A DNA stretch of 40,822 nucleotides, from the NCBI GenBank assembly GCA_003553945.1, contig PWEL01000011.1:1-40822 (forward strand), written 5' to 3'. The stretch comes from Mollicutes bacterium. GTDB taxonomy: Bacteria > Bacillota_I > Bacilli_A > Izemoplasmatales > Izemoplasmataceae. The notes under the pieces are model-generated. The model made no database searches and was not told the DNA's origin. It was given only the letters and a program-made list of their open reading frames with translations. Shown here one piece after another: positions 26,719-37,481 of the stretch. Position 1 is the stretch's first letter. Each line of letters opens with the position of its first letter. Both the position numbers and the translations under genes were made by a program.

Positions 26719-27156
26719 TTATTTCAGTGCTTGGCTGATGAAATAGAGTTCCTTGTCATAGCCGCCGATCTGATCTTCAAGCATTGCGACGGTACCGAAG
26801 TCGTTTTCATCGTCTGCGAGGTTGCGGATTTCGGTCGCAAGCGCGCGGAGGTTGGTGAGTTCCTCTTTGAGGATTTCATAGACTTCCGGGGTCTTGTAGT
26901 CCTTGCTGTCGATTTCCTCGACGCTGGTCACTTCAAGATATGAGCGCAGTGAAGCGAGGGGATATTCCCCGATCATCTTGAGGCGTTCAGCCACTTCGTC
27001 ATAATTCTCGAAAAGAATGTCATAGAGCTTTTCAACATACACATGCACTTGTTCAAAACGTTCTCCTGCAACGTTCCAATGCAGGTTGTGGAATTTGACA
27101 TTCAATACTGCGAGGTCCGCAACGTATTGATTCATGAGTTTCACTTGTTTTTCCAT
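26719..27156 (-). CDS. dps: Dps-family iron-storage/DNA-protection protein
   Basis: A ferritin-like dodecamer subunit that oxidises Fe2+ with peroxide and limits Fenton damage. It is 145 residues. The ferroxidase ligands fit the Dps inter-subunit site: H26 in HNLHWNVAG, H38, D53 and E57 in NYDEVAERLKMIG. AAGGAGG lies 7 bases ahead of the ATG. A PerR-like box covers the -10, so peroxide induction is likely, as for Bacillus MrgA. The N-terminus has no basic tail, so DNA binding is doubtful. Confidence 0.95.
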   Translation of the reverse strand: MEKQVKLMNQYVADLAVLNVKFHNLHWNVAGERFEQVHVYVEKLYDILFENYDEVAERLKMIGEYPLASLRSYLEVTSVEEIDSKDYKTPEVYEILKEELTNLRALATEIRNLADDENDFGTVAMLEDQIGGYDKELYFISQALK

Positions 27157-27183
27157 TGTATTGCCTCCTTATAAATTTATCTT

Positions 27184-27198
27184 CCATAATCATTATAG
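27184..27198. promoter_or_regulatory. PerR-like box over the dps -10
   Basis: CTATAATGATTATGG on the minus strand matches the PerR box TTATAATNATTATAA at 11 of 14 defined positions and overlaps the -10 element, a typical repressor placement. Confidence 0.65.
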
Positions 27199-27219
27199 CA
27201 CAGCAAGGAGGAAACTCAA
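27192..27219 (-). promoter_or_regulatory. dps promoter
   Basis: TATAAT at 27197-27192 with TTGAGT at 27219-27214 and a 16-base spacer. Confidence 0.75.
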
Positions 27220-27238
27220 CCAGTTTGCTTATCAACTG

Positions 27239-27628
27239 TCACTTCGATGCTTTGGCTTCCTTGATGTTCTTCTCGAGCTCCCTCTCGGCCTTCAAAAAGT
27301 CCTTGGTGCGTCTGCGGTTTTCCTCCAGACGCTCCTTGCGCACAGCATTGAGGTGCTCGAAGGCACTGTCCTTGTTCAATCCGACATGGGCTTCCTGCGC
27401 AAGGACATGCACCACGCTGTCGCGGTTTTCAAGAGCGCCGTTGATGACAACGGTGTATACATGCTCATCGCCGCGCACAAGTTTTATGTAACCGACATCA
27501 ATAGCTGAAATGAGCGGCGCATGGTCATCGAGGATGGCGAACTCACCGGTACGCTTCGAGCTCACCACGATATAGTCGATCATTTCATTGTAGAGCTCGC
27601 CACTCGGTGTGATCACGATCAGTTGCAT
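27239..27628 (-). CDS. atpC: ATP synthase epsilon subunit
   Basis: Central-stalk subunit of F1 that couples rotation and can inhibit ATP hydrolysis. It is 129 residues. An N-terminal beta-barrel has ITPSGELYNEMIDYIVV and GEFAILDDHAPLISAIDVG. A two-helix C-terminal domain is rich in Lys, Arg and Glu (about 88-129). It is the last gene of the operon; I see no clear terminator before the dps promoter region. Confidence 0.96.
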   Translation of the reverse strand: MQLIVITPSGELYNEMIDYIVVSSKRTGEFAILDDHAPLISAIDVGYIKLVRGDEHVYTVVINGALENRDSVVHVLAQEAHVGLNKDSAFEHLNAVRKERLEENRRRTKDFLKAERELEKNIKEAKASK

Positions 27629-27636
27629 GGTCTCAC

Positions 27637-29055
<1,419 letters not shown>

Positions 29056-29940
29056 TTATTTCACCGCTTCGGAACCGCCGATTATGTCGGTCAGTTCTAA
29101 TGTGATCGCGTCTTGACGCGCGCGATTGTATTCAAGCGTCAGATCTTCGATGAGCTCTTCAGCGTTGTCGGTGGCATTCTGCATCGCGGTCATCCGCGAG
29201 GCGTGCTCGCATGCCTTCGATTCGAGTATCATGCCGTAAAGCACATGCACGACATACATCGGCAGCAACTGATACAGTACCTTGCGGGCATTCGGCTCAT
29301 AATGATAGATGCGGTTGTAGGGCTCGTCCTTATCTATATCGGCATCCAAAAACGGATCTTGTTCAAGGGGCACAAGCGTCCGATGCTTGACTTCCTGATT
29401 GAGTGTATTGATGAAATGGTTATAAAAGACTACGACCTTGTCACAAAGGCCGGAAAGGTAGCGGGTGATGAAACGGTCGGCGATGTTCTGAAAATCGACG
29501 AACTGCACTTCATCCCGCATCTGAATGACTTCATCATGCAAAAGGGTATAACCACGGCGTTTGGCATGGTGATACGCCTTGAATCCCAGCGCGACGATTT
29601 CAAAATCATCCGAGCTGCCGTGCTGCTCTTTGACATGCGCATCAAAAGCTTTGAACACACGACTGTTGAAAGAACCGGCGAGCCCCCTGTCGCTGGAGAC
29701 GAGGACATAGACCGTCTTCTTTATCTCGCGCGCTTCGAACATCGGATGCGACAGGTCGCTCTCGCCGGAGAGGACGCGCGAGAGCACAGCGGCGAACTTG
29801 TCAGTCAGAGGGCGGAAAGCGTTGATCGACCGCTCAGCCCTTCTGAGTTTCGCCGCGCTGACCATATGCATCGCCTTGGTGATCTGCGATGTCTTCTGCG
29901 TCGCGTTTATGCGTTTTTGAATATCACGCATCGTAGCCAT
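29056..29940 (-). CDS. atpG: ATP synthase gamma subunit
   Basis: The rotating shaft of F1. It is 294 residues, the usual length. The N-terminal RDIQKRINATQKTSQITKAM helix and the C-terminal MTAMQNATDNAEELIEDLTL then YNRARQDAITLEL helix form the coiled coil. The middle holds the Rossmann-like domain with VLVSSDRGLAGSFNS. Confidence 0.97.
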   Translation of the reverse strand: MATMRDIQKRINATQKTSQITKAMHMVSAAKLRRAERSINAFRPLTDKFAAVLSRVLSGESDLSHPMFEAREIKKTVYVLVSSDRGLAGSFNSRVFKAFDAHVKEQHGSSDDFEIVALGFKAYHHAKRRGYTLLHDEVIQMRDEVQFVDFQNIADRFITRYLSGLCDKVVVFYNHFINTLNQEVKHRTLVPLEQDPFLDADIDKDEPYNRIYHYEPNARKVLYQLLPMYVVHVLYGMILESKACEHASRMTAMQNATDNAEELIEDLTLEYNRARQDAITLELTDIIGGSEAVK

Positions 29941-29957
29941 GCGTTCACGCTCCTAGC

Positions 29958-31478
<1,521 letters not shown>

Positions 31479-31994
31479 CTATTTAGTCAAACGACTTCTC
31501 AGACGCGCTAGGTCGCGATTGACGGTGTCGTCGATGACCTTGCCGTCGAATTCGAAACGAAGCCCGCCGATGATGGAGTCATCAACACGGTTCTCAACAG
31601 TCACTTCGCGTTGATAACGTTTTTCAAATGCGTCTTTCAATGATTGCTGGCGCTTTTCACTCAGTGACCTCTTGCTGTAGATGATTACATGGAGGAGCTC
31701 ATGCCGTTTCGCCTTGAGGGCGCGGTAATCCTCCAATATGTCGTCGATCTGGTCGAAACGGTTGTTATCGATCAACACAAAGAGAAAATCCCTGATCAGC
31801 TCCGGCAATGACAACTGCTCGATAATCTTCTTCTTCTCGTCTTTCGACAATCTCGGATGGAGGAAGAGACGTTTCTGCTCGGAATCCAGAGACTCATGAA
31901 AAGCGGCAAGGTTCTCTTCGATACTCTCGACCTTCCCGGCTTCCGATGCTAAGGAAAAGAGCGCTACCGCATACTGTTCGCTAGTGGCACTCAC
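31479..31994 (-). CDS. atpH: ATP synthase delta subunit
   Basis: Links the peripheral stalk (b subunits) to the top of F1. It is 171 residues. The N-terminal helical domain begins SEQYAVALFSLASEAGKVES, and the C-terminal REVTVENRVDDSIIGGLRFE is characteristic. The start is GTG at 31994, overlapping the atpF stop by 4 bases. Confidence 0.95.
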   Translation of the reverse strand: MSATSEQYAVALFSLASEAGKVESIEENLAAFHESLDSEQKRLFLHPRLSKDEKKKIIEQLSLPELIRDFLFVLIDNNRFDQIDDILEDYRALKAKRHELLHVIIYSKRSLSEKRQQSLKDAFEKRYQREVTVENRVDDSIIGGLRFEFDGKVIDDTVNRDLARLRSRLTK

Positions 31995-32518
31995 TGTCTG
32001 CGGACCTCTTCGATAGCCTCTTCAAGCAGCTGTTCATACGTCTCTTCACTGATCTGTTTGTTGATGGCCTTCTCCGTCAAGGCCGAGGCGATATCAACCA
32101 TCTCATCACGAATCTTGTTGCGCGCGATCTCCACTTCGTGCTCAAGATCCTTCTCGGCATTCTTGCGGATACGGCCCGCCTCTTTCTTGGCGTCCGCGAT
32201 GATCTCTCTCTCTGTGTCCTCCGCTCTCGACTTGGCGTCATCGACGATGTTTCGAGCTTTCTCTTTCGCCGCATTGAGCTCTTCCTCAGCTTCTTTTTTC
32301 AAGGCCTTCGCCTCTTCGTTCTTCTCAGAAGCCTCAGTCAGCTCGGAATCTACATATTCGCGGCGTTTATCGAGAAAAGCCGTGATCTTGTCCCATAGGA
32401 AAATCTTGACGACGACGATCAAAAGCCCCGTCGCAAGAATCTGTATGAGCATTTCTATGGGATTGACGCCAAGGGCTATCTCAACAAGGCGTTCGATAGC
32501 CGCTGCAACAGCTTCCAT
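31991..32518 (-). CDS. atpF: ATP synthase b subunit
   Basis: Peripheral stalk of Fo. It is 175 residues. A short lead is followed by one membrane helix (about 20-42) and a long, highly charged coiled coil (about 55-160) that extends to the delta subunit. GGAGG lies 8 bases ahead of the ATG. Confidence 0.96.
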   Translation of the reverse strand: MEAVAAAIERLVEIALGVNPIEMLIQILATGLLIVVVKIFLWDKITAFLDKRREYVDSELTEASEKNEEAKALKKEAEEELNAAKEKARNIVDDAKSRAEDTEREIIADAKKEAGRIRKNAEKDLEHEVEIARNKIRDEMVDIASALTEKAINKQISEETYEQLLEEAIEEVRRQ

Positions 32519-32543
32519 GGTGGTGCCTCCTTTTCAATGCGCG

Positions 32544-32825
<282 letters not shown>

Positions 32826-32847
32826 TTATTTTTTTTCAATGTTCCCA

Positions 32848-33525
32848 TCAGCTGTCGGAAACGCCTTCCGCTTCGACAGACATGGCTAGGAATATCGTAA
32901 GCAACATGAAATAAACGAACGCTTGAATCAAACCGAAACCGAGATTGAAAATGGGATGGAGAATCCCGGCGGTCGCAATCAGACTGCCGAATGACCCCAA
33001 CAGATTGAAGATGATCGCCGCGATGACACTACCGCTCAAGAGATTGCCGAAAAGACGCAGACCCATCGCGAACGGTGTCGATATCTCGCTGATGACATTC
33101 ACGGGTAAAAGCAGAACTGAGGGGCTGGAAAGATCCTTGAACCGCTGCAGGGGACGCCGGACGATCAGCCCGGAGACTTGTATGATCAAGAATGCGATGA
33201 TACTGAAGGTGATCGCGACGCTGAAACTCGCGAGCGGTGTCTCGAGTCCGATCAATGTTGCCGTATTGGCGAACACAAGAAACATGAGCACTGCAATCAG
33301 AATCGGTGCGAAACGTCGCCACTCTTCACCATAGAACTGCTTGATGAAGGAATTCAGCATATCAAACACCATGACGACGACAAAGAGCGGCCCCTTGATG
33401 GGAGCGGTCGGGTCCTTTTTCTCAATGCGCCTGCCGACGACAATGGATAAAACGATGATAATCAGCGTTACGACAATGGACGCTTTGAACCCGGGGGAGA
33501 AATCATATGTCAGCTCGATCATCAT
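32848..33525 (-). CDS. atpB: ATP synthase a subunit
   Basis: Stator half-channel protein of Fo: about 225 residues with five or six membrane helices. The essential arginine is in MGLRLFGNLLSG, and ISEISTPFAMG before it and IQAFVYFMLLTIFLAMSVEA near the end are family features. The start is taken as ATG 33525 (GGAGG 5 bases upstream; ATG 33522 also fits). It overlaps the atpI-like gene by about 23 bases. Confidence 0.95.
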   Translation of the reverse strand: MMIELTYDFSPGFKASIVVTLIIIVLSIVVGRRIEKKDPTAPIKGPLFVVVMVFDMLNSFIKQFYGEEWRRFAPILIAVLMFLVFANTATLIGLETPLASFSVAITFSIIAFLIIQVSGLIVRRPLQRFKDLSSPSVLLLPVNVISEISTPFAMGLRLFGNLLSGSVIAAIIFNLLGSFGSLIATAGILHPIFNLGFGLIQAFVYFMLLTIFLAMSVEAEGVSDS

Positions 33526-33889
33526 CGCCACCTCCTTTATGCAACAGGAAAGCTAGCAGCATAGTGACCTTGAAGGAAAGAAACCCTATGAACGTAAAGA
33601 TTATATCCAGACCATCGCTCAGATAGGCGATGAAAAGAATCAAGGCATAAAAAACAAACCTGAACACTACATTGCGGAGCGAGACACGCTTCAGTTTTTC
33701 CGGGTCCTTCTCCGCCGTGCGCATCGAAGAGCGGTAATTCTGGCTCATGAGCATCACGGTGACCATGGACCCCAGGAAAAAGCTCAATGTCCTGTCTCCG
33801 TCGAACACCAGGAAAAAGACCACCGAAAGGACGAGGACATAAACCCAGACATATGCGAATGTCTTAACGAATATCTTTTCTGTCATCAT
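33503..33889 (-). CDS. atpI: AtpI-like ATP synthase accessory membrane protein
   Basis: 128 residues with four predicted helices (about 10-27, 32-46, 72-90 and 95-117). Its place directly before atpB, together with its size and topology, fits the AtpI family, which helps c-ring assembly and in alkaliphilic Bacillus acts with AtpZ. Sequence identity in this family is low, so the call rests mainly on position. It overlaps both neighbours. Confidence 0.7.
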   Translation of the reverse strand: MMTEKIFVKTFAYVWVYVLVLSVVFFLVFDGDRTLSFFLGSMVTVMLMSQNYRSSMRTAEKDPEKLKRVSLRNVVFRFVFYALILFIAYLSDGLDIIFTFIGFLSFKVTMLLAFLLHKGGGDDDRADI

Positions 33890-34103
33890 GCTCCCTACCT
33901 AACCGCAATGTTCTGACAATCAGATTCCTGACAGCCGCCAGGGCTCCGATAACCGCAAAAATGATGATGAATACAGAATCGAGGTCGAACAGCGTATCGA
34001 TGCCCCATCCGATCAGAAGACCGAGGGCCACCGCCGCGATCGCCTCATACACAAAATTCGAAGCGAGGGCTAGCAGTTTTAGAATGAACTTTTTATCAGC
34101 CAC
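33864..34103 (-). CDS. atpZ: AtpZ-like small membrane protein
   Basis: 79 residues with two helices (about 16-35 and 42-62). GLLIGWGIDTLFDLDSVFII resembles the AtpZ/AtpQ family of ATP synthase operons. Bacillus AtpZ and AtpI together have been linked to divalent cation transport. The GTG start at 34103 has AGAGG 8 bases upstream. It begins only 16 bases after the rpiB stop, so rpiB and atp genes are likely co-transcribed. Confidence 0.75.
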   Translation of the reverse strand: MADKKFILKLLALASNFVYEAIAAVALGLLIGWGIDTLFDLDSVFIIIFAVIGALAAVRNLIVRTLRLGREHDDRKDIR

Positions 34104-34119
34104 CCCGGCACCTCTTTTC

Positions 34120-34551
34120 CTAAGCGTCTATCTTCTCCACTCGACGACGATGCCTGCTGTCTTCAGAGAAGGGCGTGGTGAGCCATGCATCCGCAATCGC
34201 AATCGCAAGGCCCGCACCGAGAATGCGGCCGCCCATCGTCAAGATATTGGAGTCGTTATGTTCCCTTGTGAGCCGGGCGCTTAACACATCATGTACATGC
34301 GCTGCGCGGACGCCCTTGAACTTATTCGCCTGAATCGACATGCCGAGTCCCGTGCCGCAGATCAGAATACCTCGTTCCGCATCGCCCTTTGAAACTGCCC
34401 GGGCGACACGTTTCGCGACATCGTTGTAATCACAGCTCTCTGTGCTGTAAGTACCGAAATCCTCATAATCGAATCCTTGTTCCTCAAGATGCGTACGGAC
34501 CTTCTCCTTGAGTTCGAAGCCCGCATGGTCGGCGCCAATCAGTATTTTCAT
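34120..34551 (-). CDS. rpiB: Ribose-5-phosphate isomerase B
   Basis: Interconverts ribose 5-phosphate and ribulose 5-phosphate. It is 143 residues from the ATG at 34551 (AGGGAG about 7 bases upstream). KILIGADHAGFELKE at the N-terminus carries the phosphate-binding aspartate and histidine. C65 in LICGTGLGMSIQANK is the usual base, and the tail FSEDSRHRRRVEKI closes the family pattern. LacAB-type allied enzymes are less likely given the single gene beside atp, the usual Bacilli location. Confidence 0.95.
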   Translation of the reverse strand: MKILIGADHAGFELKEKVRTHLEEQGFDYEDFGTYSTESCDYNDVAKRVARAVSKGDAERGILICGTGLGMSIQANKFKGVRAAHVHDVLSARLTREHNDSNILTMGGRILGAGLAIAIADAWLTTPFSEDSRHRRRVEKIDA

Positions 34552-34582
34552 AAGTTCACTCCCTTTGACAAAACCTTTATTC

Positions 34583-34611
34583 ATTATACAAAAAATACAC
34601 TTGAAAAACAA
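34583..34611 (-). promoter_or_regulatory. Promoter for rpiB (and perhaps atp)
   Basis: TATAAT at 34588-34583 with TTGTTT at 34611-34606 and a 17-base spacer. It is the only good promoter seen ahead of the ATP synthase genes. Confidence 0.7.
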
Positions 34612-34620
34612 TAAAAACGG

Positions 34621-35193
34621 CTATTTGAAAACCTTTTTATCGATAACGACATCTCCCTGACGCAATACTATGTTTTTCTCCACATCGTACACTGTAGAAC
34701 TGACGCCTCGGGCCGTGCCGCCTTCCACGAGATAATCTACCGCACTTTCAAACTGAAGCGCCTCCTCAAAAGTATGAACAGGAGGTTCATCCGACATGTT
34801 AAGGCTTGTAGCGGCCAGCGGTCCGTGCACACGCAGAATCTCAAGCGCAAGGTGGTCATCCGGGATGCGGACACCGATTGTCGAGCGGCCCTTTGTCAAA
34901 TGATCACCGGCTTTTTCACCCTTCGCGGCCACCAGCGTGAGCGCCCCGGGCCAATACTTCCTTCCGATAGTCCTTATCACGCTCGCATCGTGAAAAAAAG
35001 AAGCCGCGCTTTCTATATCGGGGCAAAGAACAGCGAGCGGCTTGTCCTTATCCCTGTGTTTGATCTCGTAGATCCTGTCGGCACCCTTCACACTATCGAA
35101 TCGGCATCCTATGCCATAGACAGTGTCGGTCTGAAAAGCGATCACTTCATCTTCAATACTTCTATTCTTGAAATCATCCAAAGCGATAATCAT
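34621..35193 (-). CDS. tsaC: Threonylcarbamoyl-AMP synthase (TsaC/Sua5/YrdC family)
   Basis: Makes threonylcarbamoyl-AMP for the t6A37 modification of ANN-decoding tRNAs. It is 190 residues from the ATG at 35193 (GGAGGT 6 bases upstream, 4-base overlap with rnhB). YrdC-fold motifs are FQTDTVYGIGCRFDS, IKHRDKDKPLAVL, WPGALTLV, STIGVRIPDD and ATSLNMSDEPP. It lacks the C-terminal Sua5 domain of the longer Bacillus YwlC form, so it is the short TsaC type. Confidence 0.92.
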   Translation of the reverse strand: MIIALDDFKNRSIEDEVIAFQTDTVYGIGCRFDSVKGADRIYEIKHRDKDKPLAVLCPDIESAASFFHDASVIRTIGRKYWPGALTLVAAKGEKAGDHLTKGRSTIGVRIPDDHLALEILRVHGPLAATSLNMSDEPPVHTFEEALQFESAVDYLVEGGTARGVSSTVYDVEKNIVLRQGDVVIDKKVFK

Positions 35194-35813
35194 TCGCTCA
35201 CCTCCAGATGCAGACGCATCTGCTTTTCTATCCGCCTTTTCACCGGGGCGAAGGAACGACGGTGGGCGGAACATACGCCATGCGTCTCAATCGCTTCGAG
35301 GTGCGCCGGGGTCGCGTAACCCTTGTGTATTTCAAACCCGAACTCGGGGTATCGCTCTCCAATCCGGCGCATCTCGGCATCCCGGGAGACCTTCGCCACA
35401 ATACTCGCAGCGGCGATGGATGCACTTTTCTGATCGCCCTTGATCAAGGCGGTGTGCGGCATCTCTTCAATAGGTACCGCATCACTCAGGACGAACTCCA
35501 CGCCCCCGAGCCGATGGACAGCCTCCGTCATGGCCTTGATGCTGGCTTTATAAACGTTGAGCCTGTCGACATCTTCGGGAGGGATCCGGACCAGGGCTAC
35601 ATCCGCCTCCGCGTGGATTCTCTCTGCAAGACGTTCACGGGCGATGCGGGTAAGCTTCTTAGAATCATCAAGCCCTTCTATCCCGTGTGCGGGAAGAACG
35701 ACCGCCGCTGCGACAAGAGGGCCGGCAAGAGGGCCTCTTCCGACTTCATCGCAACCGGCGACGCGCATATACCCCTCCTGCCGCAGCGCTTCTTCATAAG
35801 TATATCTATGCAT
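35190..35813 (-). CDS. rnhB: Ribonuclease HII
   Basis: Removes RNA from RNA-DNA hybrids and single ribonucleotides from DNA. It is 207 residues. The catalytic segment GCDEVGRGPLAGP is at 20-32, with DDSKKL, LSDAVP and KGDQKSASIAAASIVAKVSR following. The C-terminal GYATPAHLEAI and HRRSF are typical. It overlaps the end of rbgA by 8 bases in the common lepB-rbgA-rnhB order. Confidence 0.97.
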   Translation of the reverse strand: MHRYTYEEALRQEGYMRVAGCDEVGRGPLAGPLVAAAVVLPAHGIEGLDDSKKLTRIARERLAERIHAEADVALVRIPPEDVDRLNVYKASIKAMTEAVHRLGGVEFVLSDAVPIEEMPHTALIKGDQKSASIAAASIVAKVSRDAEMRRIGERYPEFGFEIHKGYATPAHLEAIETHGVCSAHRRSFAPVKRRIEKQMRLHLEVSE

Positions 35814-36654
35814 CGTCGAACTCCAGGCTCACCCGGCCGAAACGGCCGTTTCTGAAATCCTTCAAAAACACATCCAGGACACGGTCGTAATCAATCTCCC
35901 CGCCTTTACTGAGACATCCCATCCGACGACCTATGGCATCGAGGATCGTCATCGTGTCGAACGACTCCGTATGAAAATCATAACGTGAAAACAGCGCCTC
36001 ACGGTAATGTTTGAACAGCACTTCAAGACCATGAATGACAACTTCATCCTTATGCACCGGAACATCCTTCAAGGCACCGAGCAGAGACAGCTTATAAAGA
36101 CGGCGCGTGTCATCGAGTCTCGGCCAGAGCATACCGGGTGAATCAATCAACTCCAAATCCTCATGAATACGAATAACCTGCAGGTCCTTTGTGATATGCG
36201 GCGTGTCCGCGACATCCGTAACCCGTTTCTTGACAAGCTGGTTGATCAGCGTACTCTTGCCGACGTTCGGCACGCCTACCACAAGAGCCCTGATCGCCCT
36301 CTCTTCAAGACCTTTCCTTCGGCGTTTTTCCTTCGCTGGTTCAGCGACTTGGCGGATCTTGGAAATCAACTGCTTGATCATGCGCGGGTCTTTCACATTA
36401 AGGGAGAACACCGGCTTTTCGGACGCTTCGAATGCATCGACCGAGCGTTCAAGAGCCTCCTTGTCGGCGAGGTCCTCCTTCCCCAGTACCAGCAAGCGGG
36501 GCTTGTGCTTGCCGAGGGTATAGAGGGTCTCGTTTCTCGAGGCGTGCGGCGCCCGGGCATCAGCGAGCTCGATAATCATATCGCACCATGACAGTTTCTC
36601 CTTGAGCGCGCGTTTCGCCTTCGCCATGTGTCCGGGATAATAACTCTGCACCAT
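35806..36654 (-). CDS. rbgA: Ribosome biogenesis GTPase RbgA (YlqF)
   Basis: A circularly permuted GTPase needed for late 50S assembly. It is 282 residues. The N-terminal YYPGHMAKAKR and LADARAPHASRN are diagnostic. G-motif order is G4-G1-G3. G4 reads GKED at 58-61 instead of NKxD. G1 is GVPNVGKS at 127-134. The G2 region reads TPHITKD, where TPGVTK is usual. G3 is DSPG at 171-174. The C-terminal ANTAR-like helical domain is present. The G4 change may weaken guanine specificity. It starts at the stop of lepB. Confidence 0.93.
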   Translation of the reverse strand: MVQSYYPGHMAKAKRALKEKLSWCDMIIELADARAPHASRNETLYTLGKHKPRLLVLGKEDLADKEALERSVDAFEASEKPVFSLNVKDPRMIKQLISKIRQVAEPAKEKRRRKGLEERAIRALVVGVPNVGKSTLINQLVKKRVTDVADTPHITKDLQVIRIHEDLELIDSPGMLWPRLDDTRRLYKLSLLGALKDVPVHKDEVVIHGLEVLFKHYREALFSRYDFHTESFDTMTILDAIGRRMGCLSKGGEIDYDRVLDVFLKDFRNGRFGRVSLEFDDA

Positions 36655-37473
36655 CTATTCCACGCTCCCCATATCCCTGATCGGACGGAATCTGAACGTC
36701 ACGCGACCATAGAGGTTATCGCGGGAGAAGGCCCCAAGGGTCCGTGAGTCTTTGGAAGCCCCCGGGGCCCGGTTGTCGCCCATCAGGAAATATTCACCCG
36801 GGCCCGGGGTGAAAGTGCAGCGCAGACTTCCTCCCGGACAGGTCGTCTTTATATCCTCGCTCAGAAACGCCTCTTCAACAGGCTCTTCATCGATCAAAAC
36901 ATCGCCGTTTTGAATCGTCACTTCCTCGCCGGGAAGCCCGACAATCCGCTTGATATAGAATTCCTCTTCATTGAAATCAGGGGAACCGGCCACCACCAGG
37001 TCGAACCGCTCGTACTCCGCAGCGAAATGCTGGACCACGACAGCATCCCCTTCTTCGAACGTCGGCTCCATGCTGGTGCCTGAAACTGTAGCGAAAGAGA
37101 GAAAAAAGGCATTGAGAATCATATACACTGCAAATAGGTGGGTGGCGAGCGCTATGAAATCAAAACGCCTGCGGGTGACATTGATGGTCTCAGGGCTGAT
37201 CGATCCGAGCAATCGTGCATAGCGATTCGCACGGAACACGAGATAGCTCAGGTATAGAAATATCACTACCATGATAGGATAGAATACAGAAAAGGATGGA
37301 ATCCGCGGAAAGTCGACGGTGATGTGGAAAAGTGTGTTGAACGGCAGATGCTTGTCGTAGAAGAGCGGAAGCATGAGCATGATGAAAAAGCTGAGCGAGA
37401 CGAAGAGCGCCTTCAACTTCAGCTTTTTCAACGCGGCTTTCGAAGCATTTTGCTTATGCCTAGTGGTTGTCAT
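36655..37473 (-). CDS. lepB: Signal peptidase I
   Basis: Cuts signal peptides from exported proteins on the outer face of the membrane. It is 272 residues. An unusually long N-terminal part has predicted helices near 22-40, 63-81 and 105-127. The catalytic S134 is in GTSMEPTFEEGD, K175 in YIKRIVGLPGEE, followed by MGDNRAPGASKDSR. Most Bacillus enzymes of this class are about 180 residues with one helix, so two extra helices are present here. AGGTG lies upstream of the ATG. Confidence 0.95.
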   Translation of the reverse strand: MTTTRHKQNASKAALKKLKLKALFVSLSFFIMLMLPLFYDKHLPFNTLFHITVDFPRIPSFSVFYPIMVVIFLYLSYLVFRANRYARLLGSISPETINVTRRRFDFIALATHLFAVYMILNAFFLSFATVSGTSMEPTFEEGDAVVVQHFAAEYERFDLVVAGSPDFNEEEFYIKRIVGLPGEEVTIQNGDVLIDEEPVEEAFLSEDIKTTCPGGSLRCTFTPGPGEYFLMGDNRAPGASKDSRTLGAFSRDNLYGRVTFRFRPIRDMGSVE

Positions 37474-37481
37474 TGAATCAC

